A stretch of 64,000 nucleotides of DNA, from contig CAVSFO010000011.1 in the NCBI GenBank assembly GCA_963727245.1, positions 62,001 through 126,000 of the forward strand, in the 5' to 3' direction. The notes beneath the pieces are model-generated. The model was not told where the DNA came from and made no database searches. It worked only from the letters and a program-made list of their open reading frames with translations. Of the stretch, positions 46,240-55,496 are shown in pieces. Within the stretch, counting starts at the first letter, position 1; each line of letters opens with the position of its first letter. Source of the stretch: JBKQVT01 sp963727245. GTDB lineage: Bacteria; Planctomycetota; Planctomycetia; Pirellulales; Thermoguttaceae. The position numbers were made by a program, and so were the translations under genes.

Positions 46240-46370
46240 AGGGGCCAGGGACCAGGGGCCGGGGACCAGGGAAACAAAGGATGAAGGATCACGGATCAAG
46301 GATGAAATACCATCAGTTCTAAGCTCTAAGTTTCTGCCCCCTGGCCCCTGGTCCCCGGCCTCTGGCCCCC
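46240..46370. repeat. Inverted repeat of GGGGCCAGGGACCAGGGG units
   Basis: GGGGCCAGGGACCAGGGGCC (46241-46260) faces CCCCCTGGCCCCTGGTCCCC (46336 on), right up to the ATG of the next gene, so the stem could hide that start site. Confidence 0.7.
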
Positions 46371-47057
46371 ATGCACGCATTCGACATCCTTTACGAAGAC
46401 GGCCCGTGCCTGGCTGTCTGCAAGCACGCGGGCGTGCTGACGCAGGCCCCGCCGGGCATCGATAGCCTCGAAGTGCAGGTCAAGGCGTTCCTCCGCGAGC
46501 GCAGCGGCACTGAGGAGGACGTGTACCTGGGCCTGCCGCACCGGCTGGATCGACCGGCCAGCGGCGTGATGATCCTGGCCACCGACTACAGCACCACCCG
46601 ACGGCTGGGGCAACAGTTCGAGCGGCGGCAGGTCGAGAAGGTCTATTGGGCCTGCGTCGAGGGCCGAATCGAACCGGAGGCTGGCACTTGGCAGGATTTC
46701 GTGTATAAAATTCCTGGCGTGGCCCGTGCAGAGGTGGTTGCCGCTGACCATCCCCAAGGGCGGACGGCCGTTTTGCATTATCGCACGTTGGCCGCCGCGT
46801 CCTGGGGCAGCTTGCTGGAGATCACGCTGGAGACGGGACGGACGCACCAAATCCGCGTCCAGGCCGCCTCCCGCGGCCATCCGCTGCTGGGCGACGCGCA
46901 CTACGGCTCCGCCGTGCCTTTCGGTCCGCAGTATGAAGACGTGCGGTTGCGGCCCATCGGGCTGCACGCCCGCAGCCTGACGTTCCGCCATCCGCTAAGC
47001 AAACAGACCATCACCGTCACGGCGCCGACGCCCGAGTATTGGCCGGCGTGTGAATGA
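46371..47057 (+). CDS. RluA-family RNA pseudouridine synthase
   Basis: 228 residues, without an S4 domain. Catalytic motif LPHRLDRPASGVMILA with Asp60, then FERRQVEKVYWACVEG, GRTHQIRVQAASRGHPLLGD and LHARSLTFRHPL. Isomerises uridine in rRNA or tRNA; the target is not clear. An ATG directly follows a palindrome; there is no visible Shine-Dalgarno apart from G-rich sequence on the other strand. Confidence 0.92.
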   Translation: MHAFDILYEDGPCLAVCKHAGVLTQAPPGIDSLEVQVKAFLRERSGTEEDVYLGLPHRLDRPASGVMILATDYSTTRRLGQQFERRQVEKVYWACVEGRIEPEAGTWQDFVYKIPGVARAEVVAADHPQGRTAVLHYRTLAAASWGSLLEITLETGRTHQIRVQAASRGHPLLGDAHYGSAVPFGPQYEDVRLRPIGLHARSLTFRHPLSKQTITVTAPTPEYWPACE

Positions 47058-47088
47058 ATTGGAGAGCAGGGAGTATCGAGGGAAGACC

Positions 47089-49823
47089 ATGACGAACCAT
47101 AAACGTCTGCACGATCCGTTTCACGCCCGCGATAGCTTCCAGACCGAAAGCGGCCGGGTGGGCATCTACCGCCTCAGCAAACTGGAAGAGGCCGGTCTGA
47201 CCAAGGTCGAGCGGTTGCCCTATTCGATCCGCGTGCTGCTGGAGTCGGTGTTGCGGAACTGCGATGGCATCGAGGCGACCGAAGAGGACGTGGTCCGGCT
47301 GGCCGCTTGGGACGGGGCCCGGCCGGCGGCGGTCGAGGTCCCCTTCAAGCCGGCCCGCGTGCTCTTGCAGGACTTTACCGGCGTGCCGGCCGTGGTCGAT
47401 CTGGCCGCCATGCGGAGCGCCATGAAGCGGCTGGGCGGCGACCCCAAGCGCATCAACCCCTTGGTGCCGGTCGACCTGGTGATCGACCATTCGGTGCAGG
47501 TCGATTTCTTCGGCTCGCAGGCGGCGCTGGGGCAGAACGTCGCGATGGAGTTCGAGCGCAACCGTGAGCGTTACGAATTTCTCCGTTGGGGTCAGAAGGC
47601 GTTCGAGAATTTCCGCGTCGTGCCGCCGTCGATCGGTATCGTCCACCAGGTGAACCTGGAATTCCTGGGGAAGTGCGTTTTCCTGCGCGAGGATGCCGCC
47701 GGGCCGGTCGCCGTGCCCGACACCCTGGTCGGCACCGACAGCCATACGCCGATGATCAACGGGCTGGGCGTGCTGGGCTGGGGCGTGGGGGGCATCGAGG
47801 CCGAGGCCGTCATGCTCGGCCAGCCGCTCTACATGCTGGCGCCCGAGGTGATCGGCTTCGAGCTGACCGGGAAACTGCCGCCCGGCACGACGGCGACCGA
47901 CCTGGTGCTCACGATCACGCATATTCTGCGTGCGGAGGGCGTGGTCAGCAAGTTCGTCGAGTATTTCGGCCCGGCGTTGGGACACATCAAGGTGGCCCAT
48001 CGGGCCCTGATCGCCAACATGGCGCCCGAATACGGGGCCACGGTAGGTTTCTTCCCCATCGACGAGCAGACGTTGACCTATCTCCGCGAGACGGGCCGTA
48101 GCGACTGCGAAGTCGAGCTGGTCGAGCGCTACGCCAAGGAGCAGCAACTGTTCCGCTCGGCCGAGGCCTTCGGCGCCGGCGGCAGCATCCCGCGGTATAG
48201 CAAGGTCTTGCGGCTCGACCTGGGCACGATCGAGCCCTGCGTCGCGGGACCGAAGCGGCCCCAGGACCGCGTGCCGCTCCGGCAGGCGAAGCAGTCGTTT
48301 CACGAGTCGTTGCAGGCGCCGCCCAGCCAGCGCGGCTTCGGCGTGGCCGCGTCGGAACTGGGTCGCAGGGAGAGCGTCGCCGACGACGGCCACGACGGCA
48401 CCATCGGCCACGGCGCCGTGGTGATCGCCGCCATCACCAGTTGCACCAACACCAGCAGCCCCGACATCATGCTGGCCGCCGGCCTGGTGGCCAAGCGGGC
48501 GGTCGAGCGGGGATTGCAGGTGAAGCCCTACGTGAAGACGAGCCTCGCCCCCGGCAGCCGCGTGGTCACCGATTACCTGCAGAAAACCGGCCTGGACAAG
48601 CCGCTGGAGCAATTGGGATTCAACACCGTCGGCTACGGCTGCACGACGTGCATCGGCAACAGCGGTCCGCTGCCCGAGCCCGTGGCCAAGGCCATCCAGA
48701 AGGGCAACCTGGTGGCGGCGGCCGTGCTGAGCGGCAACCGCAACTTCGAGGGCCGCATCCAGCCCCTGGTCAAGGCCGTCTACCTGTGCAGTCCGCCGCT
48801 GGTCGTGGCCTATGCCCTGGCCGGCGTCGCCGACATCGATCTGACGACCGAGCCGCTGGGCACCGACCGCGACGGCCGGCCGGTCTACTTGAAGGACCTC
48901 TGGCCCAGCGCCCAGGAGGTTGCGGCGGCGACGGCCCGGGCGGTCCGGCCCGAGATGTTCCGCGCCCGCTATGGCCACGCCTTCGACGCCAATCCGCAGT
49001 GGAACGCCCTGCCGGTCCCGGAGAGTGAGCTGTATGCCTGGGACGCGAAGAGCACCTATATCCAGGAGCCCCCGTTCCTGCTGGATTTGCCCGCGCGGCC
49101 GGGACCGATTCAGCCGATTCGAGGGCGCGGGTGCTGTTGGCGCTGGGCGATTCGGTGACGACCGATCACATTTCGCCCGCCGGCGCCATCGCGGCGGCCA
49201 GTCCGGCCGGCCGATACTTGCAGGAGCAGGGCGTCGCGCCGGTCGATTTCAACAGCTACGGATCGCGGCGCGGGAACGACCGGGTGATGACGCGGGGCAC
49301 GTTCGCCAACATCCGCATCCGCAACCTCTTGGCCCCCGGCACCGAGGGCGGCGTTACCCGCCATTGGCCAGACGGCCGGCCCATGACCGTCTACGAGGCG
49401 GCCATGCAATACAAGGCCGAGGGCGTGCCGCTCGTGGTCTTCGCCGGCGCCGAATATGGCACCGGCAGCAGCCGCGACTGGGCCGCCAAGGGGACCTATC
49501 TCCTGGGCGTGCGGGCGGTGCTGGCCATCAGTTTCGAGCGCATCCACCGCAGCAATCTCGTCGGCATGGGCGTCCTGCCCCTGGAATTGCCCCCCGGACA
49601 GACTTGGGAAAGCCTCGGCCTCAGTGGCGATGAGACCTTCGACATCCCCGATCTCGACGACGCCTTGCAGCCGCGCTCCGAGCTGACCGTCTGTGCCACG
49701 GCCGCGGACGGCTCGACGCGCCGCTTCCAGGTGCGGGCGCTGATCGACGCCCCCGTGGAATTGGAATACTACCGCCACGGCGGCATTCTCCCGGCGGTCT
49801 TGCGGAAGCTGGCGGGAAAGTGA
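47089..49823 (+). CDS. acnA: Aconitate hydratase (AcnA type), one frameshift
   Basis: Citrate/isocitrate isomerase of the TCA cycle, or related dehydratase. GAGGGA before the ATG. VLLQDFTGVPAVVDLAAMR, LVIDHSVQVDFFG and GTDSHTPMINGLGVLGWGVG mark the N-terminal domains. Cluster cysteines are Cys452 (TSCTNTSSP), Cys518 and Cys521 (CTTCIGNSGPLPE). Near 49125 the frame moves to ARVLLALGDSVTTDHISPAG, with FNSYGSRRGNDRVMTRGTFA and YGTGSSRDWAAKG in the swivel domain. Joined length about 911, usual for AcnA. Confidence 0.92.
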
Positions 49824-49844
49824 GATTGGCGGTATGCTGGAACC

Positions 49845-51291
49845 ATGTTTGACCACGTTCTCCCCATTCTGCTCTTGCTGATCGGCCTGGCCACCGGCGG
49901 CGGGGCTGCTTGGCTCCTGCTGCGGGCCAAGGTCCAGCACGCCTACGATCGCGGAAAGGCCGAGGGCCAGGCGGATCAGATGGTGCTCGCCGAACGGCTG
50001 GCGGCACGACAGGAAACCATCAACGAACTGACTGCCAAGATCCAAGAGCTTGAGGTCGATCTCCGCGAGTTGCGCTCTGTCCAGACCGGGCTCAACGCCA
50101 AGGCAGTCGAGCTGGCCACCACGCTGGATCAGGAGCGCAAGCAGGCCGAGGAGAAGATGGCCGTCCTCACGGACGCCCAGCGGAGGCTGGCCGACGCCTT
50201 CAAACTCCTGGCCTCCGACGCCCTGAAGAGCAACAACCAGTCGTTCCTGGAGCTGGCCAAGGCAACGCTGGAGAAGTTCCAGGAATCGGCCAAAGGCGAC
50301 CTGGAAAAACGCCAACAGGCCATCCAGGAAATGGTCAAACCGGTCAAGGAGTCGCTGGATAAGGTGGACTCGAAGATCGGCGAGCTGGAAAAGGCCCGGG
50401 CCGGGGCCTACAGCGGACTGACCGAACAGGTCAAGTCCCTGCTGGACTCGCAGCGGCAGCTCCAGGCCGAGACCGGCAACCTGGTGCAGGCCCTCCGCCG
50501 GCCCCAGGTCCGCGGCCGCTGGGGCGAGATCCAACTGAAGCGGGTGGTGGAGATGGCCGGCATGTTGGACCACTGCGATTTTTACGAGCAACAGAGCACC
50601 GACAGCGAGGACGGCCGGCTGCGGCCCGATCTCTTGGTGCGCCTGCCCGGCGCAAAGAACGTCGTCGTGGATGCCAAGGCGCCCTTGGCCGCCTATCTTG
50701 ACGCCATCGAGGCCAAGGACGATGAAACCCGCACGGCCCGGCTTCGAGGACCATGCCCGGCAGGTCCGCAACCACATTGCCGCCCTGGGCAAGAAGTCCT
50801 ATTGGGACCAGTTCGATCCGGCACCGGAGTTTGTCGTGCTCTTTCTGCCCGGCGAGGTCTTCTTCAGCGCCGCCTTGGAGCACGACCCGGGGCTGATCGA
50901 AATGGGCGTCGAGCAGAACGTCATTATTGCCACGCCCACCACATTGATCGCCCTGCTGCGGGCGGTCCACTACGGCTGGCGGCAAGAGCGTCTGGCCCAG
51001 AACGCCAAGGAGATAAGCGACCTAGGCAAGGACCTTTACAAGCGGCTGGCGACCGTGGGAAGCTACGTCGAGAAGGTTGGAGACGCCCTCAAAAGCGCCA
51101 CCGATGCCTACAACAAGGCGGTGGGCTCATTGGAAACGCGGGTCATGGTCACGGCGCGAAAGTTCCAGCAGCTCGGAATTACCTCTGCGGAGGAGGCAAT
51201 CGCGGAGTTGCCGCCGGTCGACGTGACGCCCCGGCTGCTTCAGGCGCCGGAGTTGGCAGGCGGCAACGGCGGGACTGCGGAAGATGGGTAA
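49845..51291 (+). CDS. rmuC: RmuC family protein, one frameshift
   Basis: N-terminal membrane anchor (VLPILLLLIGLATGGGAAWL), then a long coiled coil (about 40-200) and the RmuC domain starting GRWGEIQLKRVVEMAGMLDH and VVVDAKAPLAAYLDAIEAKD. Near 50740 the frame moves to EDHARQVRNHIAALGKKSYW, then FVVLFLPGEVFFSAALEHDP and VIIATPTTLIALLRAVHYGW. RmuC is a predicted nuclease that limits DNA rearrangement. It starts 21 bases after acnA. Confidence 0.9.
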
Positions 51292-51704
51292 CGCAGTGTC
51301 CCCTCTCCCTCCGGGAGAGGGTTAGGGTGAGGGCGAATTAGCGGAGACGCTGGCTACCTGGAACACGCATCTTTTCCACTCGGCCCTCACCCCCGGCCCC
51401 TCTCTCAAAGGGAGAGGGGAGGGTGGTGGGGTGCTTCCGCACCAGTTGCCCTTGCGATTTTCCTTTCCGCCGCGAACTCGGCTTTGACACAAGACGCCGT
51501 GATCGCTATTCTTGCCCCTCCTGACTGGACCGTCCAGAGGGAAAAAGGTGACAGGCACCATTTGCCGGAACGGCCCGGAGGGTGCTTCGCACAAATGGTG
51601 CCTGTCACCTTTTTCCCAGAATCCCGCACGGTCATTAAGTGTGATCCCGCCTACCGGGCTGAGACAAGGACGTCTCGCCCCGCGACGCCACGGAGGGTGT
51701 TGCA
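51292..51704. other. Intergenic with two inverted-repeat elements
   Basis: 51300-51425 is a family D element (CCCTCTCCCTCCGGGAGAGG with CCTCTCTCAAAGGGAGAGGG). 51537-51625 is a family C element (AAAGGTGACAGGCACCATTT with AAATGGTGCCTGTCACCTTT, 20-bp near-perfect arms). No gene. Confidence 0.75.
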
Positions 51705-52070
51705 GTGGAATGCCAGCAAAGCGTGCTCATTGTCGATGCCTCGGACGAGACTCGCGAGGTCCTGCAAACGGCCTTGGAACGCCGCGGGCTGCGGATCCTT
51801 TCCGCCAACCGGGCCGCCCCGGGCCTGGAACTCGCCCGACGCCATCACCCCGACCTGATCGTCCTGGACCTCGAAGTGGACGGTCCGGCGGCCGACAATC
51901 TGTCGGCTCCCTTTGCCGAGCAGTCGCGCTCCGACTCCGCCGGGCTGGTCCTCCTGGGCAGCTTGCGGCGGGGAAGTCCCCCGGCCGACGGGGAATTCGT
52001 GGCCAAGCCCTACCACTACGGCTCGTTGATCCGTAAAATTGAGGAATTGCTGGTGGTCCATCGCCAGTAG
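51705..52070 (+). CDS. Stand-alone receiver-like domain protein
   Basis: 121 residues from a GTG with GGAGG eight bases upstream. CheY-like: VLIVDASDETREVLQTALER, phospho-acceptor Asp in HPDLIVLDLEVDGPA, and VAKPY with the conserved Lys. The acidic pocket has only one Asp plus a Ser-Asp nearby. It stands before an FHA-GAF-histidine kinase gene and could be its partner, though a 103-bp repeat separates them. Confidence 0.8.
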   Translation: MECQQSVLIVDASDETREVLQTALERRGLRILSANRAAPGLELARRHHPDLIVLDLEVDGPAADNLSAPFAEQSRSDSAGLVLLGSLRRGSPPADGEFVAKPYHYGSLIRKIEELLVVHRQ

Positions 52071-52147
52071 GGGGACTGTCCTTCCCGGTGGAATATTATT
52101 GGACCGCTGGATCGTCATAAGTTCCTCTTGCGGAAGGCCGTAAATTT

Positions 52148-52250
52148 GTAGGGTGGGTCGACGGGCACCAACGCGAAGCGTTGGTCGGCGAGCCCCACCA
52201 TCGGTTTTCCGCGGATTGTGGTGGGGCTCGCTGCGCTCGACCCACCCTAC
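52148..52250. repeat. Palindromic repeat, family A copy 6
   Basis: Constant right arm. Left arm with an inner hairpin ACCAACGC-GAA-GCGTTGGT. Left flank TAAATTTGTAGGG matches that of copy 1. It lies in frame upstream of the histidine kinase, which is why the start is placed after it. Confidence 0.9.
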
Positions 52251-52309
52251 AGGTGCTTGTCGGACTGCTGTATCCTCAATTGATAGCCGCACTGGGTGAG
52301 AGCCGAGCC

Positions 52310-54016
52310 GTGCCATCGCTGTTCGTGATTCGCGGAAACGACCAGGGCACACGTTTCGAGTTGACGGACGCCATCCTCCGGGTGGGACGCGACGCCTCGA
52401 ACGTGATCCAAGTCCACGACACCGAAGTCTCCCGCCATCACGCCGAACTGCGCCGCAGCAACGGCGATTTCACCATCGCCGATCTCGACAGCTCCAACGG
52501 CACCTTTGTCAACGGCCAGCGGATCCGCGACCATCACCTCGCCAGCGGAGACCAGATCCAGGTCGGCTCCACGCTGATGCTCTACACCGGTCCCCCGGGC
52601 GCATCGGGCGAAGAGGTGGGCCAGTCCATCGACATCGCCGCCGTCGTGCCGCCGGAAGACCAGTCGCGGATCATTCACTCTTTGCCCCAGCAGGCGGGCA
52701 GCAAGGTCTTCGATTCCCAGGCCGAGCTGCCGCAGAATTCCTGGCTCGCCCGGGCCCGCAGCAATCTCCAGGTCATGTATCGCACCGCCCTGGCCGTCAG
52801 CCACACGTTGGACATCGAGCAGTTGCTCAATCGCATCATGGAGTTGATTTTCGAGTGGATCGAGGCCGACCGCGGCTGCGTGATGCTCTTGGACCCGGTG
52901 CAGAATCGGCTGGAGCCCAAGGTCCGCCGCACGCGCAAGGGGCTCCGCCCCGGCGATAAAATCACCATCAGCAAGACCATCCTCGACTACGTGATCGAGC
53001 GGAACGAAGGCGTCCTGACCAGCGATGCCCGGCAGGACGACCGCTGGAGCCCGGCGGCCAGCATCGTCCAGATGGGCATCCGCGAGGCGATCTGCGTGCC
53101 CATGCAAGGCCGCTACGGCGTCGTGGGGGCCATCTACCTCGACACCTCGACCTCTGCGCAGCAGGTCATCCAGCGCGGCGGCGCCAACAAGTTCAGCGAA
53201 GACCACCTCAAGCTCATGATCGCCATCGCCCACCAGGCGGCCTTGGCCGTCGAGGACACCCGCTACTATTCCGCCATGGTCCAGGCCGAGCGGCTGGCCG
53301 CCGTCGGGCAGACGATCGCCACGCTGTCCCATCATATCAAGAACATCCTCCAGGGCATCCGCGGCGGCAGCTACCTGATCGAGCTGGGCCTTTCCGACCA
53401 CGACGAGGCGGTCGTCTCCAAGGGCTGGAAGATCGTCGAGAAGAACCAGAACAAAATCTCCACCCTTGTCATGGACATGCTCACCTTCAGCAAGGAACGC
53501 GAGCCGGAGCTGTCCAACGCCAACCTCAACGAGGTCGTCGGCGACGTGATGGAGCTGATCGCGGTCCGGGCGGCGGAAATCGAGGTCGCGCTGCACTGGA
53601 AACCTGCCCCCGCCATGCCCGACATGGTCTTCGACCCCGAGGGGATCCACCGCGCGGTGCTCAACGTGGCTACCAACGCCCTGGACGCGGCGGGCGAGAT
53701 GGAAGGCCGCGGCCGGGTCGAGGTCCGTTCCCACTACCTGCCCGATGAGGCCCTGGTGCGGATCGAGGTGGAGGACAACGGGCCGGGCATTCCCGCCGAC
53801 CAGATGGACCACCTCTTCAGTCCCTTCGTTTCCTCGAAGAAGAGTCGCGGCACGGGCTTGGGTTTGCCGGTGAGCCAGAAGATTTTCAGCGAGCACGGCG
53901 GCCGCATTTTGGTCGACAGCACGCCCGGCGAAGGCGCCCATTTCACGTTGGAGTTGCCGGCCGTGCTGGCCACGGCCGCCACCGCTGCTCAGGCGAGCCC
54001 GCCGAAGGAGGAGTGA
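52310..54016 (+). CDS. FHA-GAF sensor histidine kinase
   Basis: 568 residues, soluble. FHA at 1-95 (LRVGRDASNVI, SRHHAELRRS, SSNGTFVNGQ), a linker, GAF at about 160-315 (CVMLLDPVQNRLEPKVRR, REAICVPMQGRYGVVGAIYL), HisKA with the phospho-His at 341 in LSHHIKNILQ, and HATPase with N-box LNVATNALDA, G1 VEDNGPGIP and G2 GTGLGLPVS. The residue after the phospho-His is His, not the usual Glu. GTG 52310 is used because the longer frame is repeat sequence. The FHA implies input from Ser/Thr phosphorylation. Confidence 0.85.
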   Translation: MPSLFVIRGNDQGTRFELTDAILRVGRDASNVIQVHDTEVSRHHAELRRSNGDFTIADLDSSNGTFVNGQRIRDHHLASGDQIQVGSTLMLYTGPPGASGEEVGQSIDIAAVVPPEDQSRIIHSLPQQAGSKVFDSQAELPQNSWLARARSNLQVMYRTALAVSHTLDIEQLLNRIMELIFEWIEADRGCVMLLDPVQNRLEPKVRRTRKGLRPGDKITISKTILDYVIERNEGVLTSDARQDDRWSPAASIVQMGIREAICVPMQGRYGVVGAIYLDTSTSAQQVIQRGGANKFSEDHLKLMIAIAHQAALAVEDTRYYSAMVQAERLAAVGQTIATLSHHIKNILQGIRGGSYLIELGLSDHDEAVVSKGWKIVEKNQNKISTLVMDMLTFSKEREPELSNANLNEVVGDVMELIAVRAAEIEVALHWKPAPAMPDMVFDPEGIHRAVLNVATNALDAAGEMEGRGRVEVRSHYLPDEALVRIEVEDNGPGIPADQMDHLFSPFVSSKKSRGTGLGLPVSQKIFSEHGGRILVDSTPGEGAHFTLELPAVLATAATAAQASPPKEE

Positions 54017-54023
54017 CATCAGC

Positions 54024-54176
54024 AAGTAGGTCAGGCACGCCGTGCCTGACATTGCGGCTGGGCCGCCTTCGTTCTCGCCCTGCCTCGTGCCGCCATGCGA
54101 TCAGCCGAACATCTTGCCAATTCCTTCGCGGGACAAAAGACAAGGAATGTCAGGCACGGCGTGCCTGACCTACTTG
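54024..54176. repeat. Inverted repeat with GTCAGGCACG-type ends
   Basis: AAGTAGGTCAGGCACGCCGT (54024 on) and GGCGTGCCTGACCTACTT at the other end (to 54176), with inner AATGTCAGGCACGGCGTGCC. About 150 bp in all; no gene between the ends, so MITE-like. Confidence 0.75.
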
Positions 54177-54260
54177 GCTATCTTGGCTTTTCGGGGCCGC
54201 AGACGGTCCCCAAACCCTTGCCCCACGCCGTCGCCGGGGGTATCGTTAGGGTTGAGCAAG

Positions 54261-54720
54261 GTCGGGAGTGGACTGGATGGCCGCCGGCCGCTGCGCTTTT
54301 GGGGCCGCCATATCGGCCCTAGCCGCAGCGACGGGAGGAAAGTCCGGGCTCCGCAGGACATGGTGATGGGTAACGCCCACCGGCCGCGAGGCCAGGGAAA
54401 GTGCAACAGAAAGCAGACCGCCACGCGGGCGCAAGCCCGCGGGGTAAGGGTGAAACGGTGAGGTAAGAGCTCACCAGCAGGTTGGGCGACCAGCCTGGCT
54501 AGGCAAACCCCACCAGGAGCAAGGTCAAACAGGGAGCACGGGCGTGCGGCCGCACTTCGTTGCGGCCGGCATCCCGGCGGGCTGGTCCGGCCCGCAATGA
54601 CTTCCGGGTGGACTGCTGGAGGGGCCGAGCAATCGGCCTCCTAGAGAAATGGCCGTCGCGCAAGCGGCGACTTCGGTCGCCTGCCGCGCACAGAACCCGG
54701 CTTACAGGTCCACTCTCGAC
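54261..54720 (+). ncRNA. rnpB: RNase P RNA, bacterial type A
   Basis: Catalytic RNA that trims tRNA 5' ends. P1 is formed by GTCGGGAGTGGAC (54261 on) and GTCCACTCTCGAC (to 54720). The universal P4 strand GAGGAAAGTCCGGGC is at 54335-54349 and its partner with ACAGAACCCGGCTTACAGG at 54690-54708. The GGTAAGGGTGAAACGGTGAG region and the AGAGCTCACCAGCAG helix are in place. At about 460 bases it is longer than E. coli (377), with expansion in the 54540-54690 arm. Confidence 0.95.
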
Positions 54721-54767
54721 CCGCTCTATTTTGCCCCCGCTGACGGGGCAGTCTCCTTCCGTGACGC

Positions 54768-54946
54768 CAAAGAAAGGCTCGCGCAGAGACGCAGGGACGC
54801 AACGGAGGAACGATTTGAAATCATTGGGATGATTGTCGCGGAGGACGGCATTACGCGAGCTGCCATTGGTTTCGAACCGGCCTGACCCCACAACATCTTC
54901 GTCTCCCTCCCAGCGGCTCTGCGTCTCTGCGCGAGCCTTTCTTTTG
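54768..54946. repeat. Long terminal inverted repeat, about 27-bp arms
   Basis: CAAAGAAAGGCTCGCGCAGA continuing GACGCAG, and CTGCGTCTCTGCGCGAGCCT continuing TTCTTTTG. The 125-base centre has no convincing gene. MITE-like. Confidence 0.8.
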
Positions 54947-54983
54947 AGGCGCGACGTAGCGGGGCCCCATAAACGGCAAGGTT

Positions 54984-55496
54984 CTATTTTGTCCCCGCCT
55001 GGGGGGGCATCGCGCCGAAGGTCTCGGCCGGGACCATGCTGGCGTCGATGAACTGCAGCAGCTTGGAGATGCAGAGCTTGTTGATGCTGGTACGGTGTTC
55101 GTGGGCTTCCTCCCGCAGGGCCTCGTGCAGCGACAGGGGGATGCGAACCGTGACCACCCGCGTCGGCTCGGACGTGGGTTCCGGCTCGGCCTTCTTTTTC
55201 TTGCCCTCTTTCTCTGCCTCCGCCTCCTTGACGGCCGGCGGTTTTCGCTCCCGCAGCTTGCGGAGCATCTGCTGCACGTCCCGGTAGGTGTCCGTCGCTT
55301 CAAAAGCACTGAGCGCGTCGAGCGTCGGACAGTGGCGGCGAATCGTGCCGTGCAATCCGAGGATTTCACGGTAGAACGTCACCCAGTCGGGATTGCGGGC
55401 GAACAGCGCGTCAGCATCGTGCCGGACCATTTCTTGCGTTTCTTCTTCTTCCGTGTCAATTGCGGTCACTGCGGTCTCCTTTGGTCGGGTGGTCAT
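54984..55496 (-). CDS. Protein with C-terminal ribbon-helix-helix (Arc/HicB-like) domain
   Basis: 170 residues. N-terminal acidic part and HDADALFARNPDWVTFYREI of unknown fold. A Lys/Glu-rich linker (about 95-110). C-terminal VVTVRIPLSLHEALREEAHE and HRTSINKLCISKLLQ fits a CopG/Arc-type ribbon-helix-helix DNA-binding domain as in HicB-type antitoxins or repressors. No toxin gene is next to it. The stop abuts the repeat region behind rnpB. Confidence 0.75.
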   Translation of the reverse strand: MTTRPKETAVTAIDTEEEETQEMVRHDADALFARNPDWVTFYREILGLHGTIRRHCPTLDALSAFEATDTYRDVQQMLRKLRERKPPAVKEAEAEKEGKKKKAEPEPTSEPTRVVTVRIPLSLHEALREEAHEHRTSINKLCISKLLQFIDASMVPAETFGAMPPQAGTK

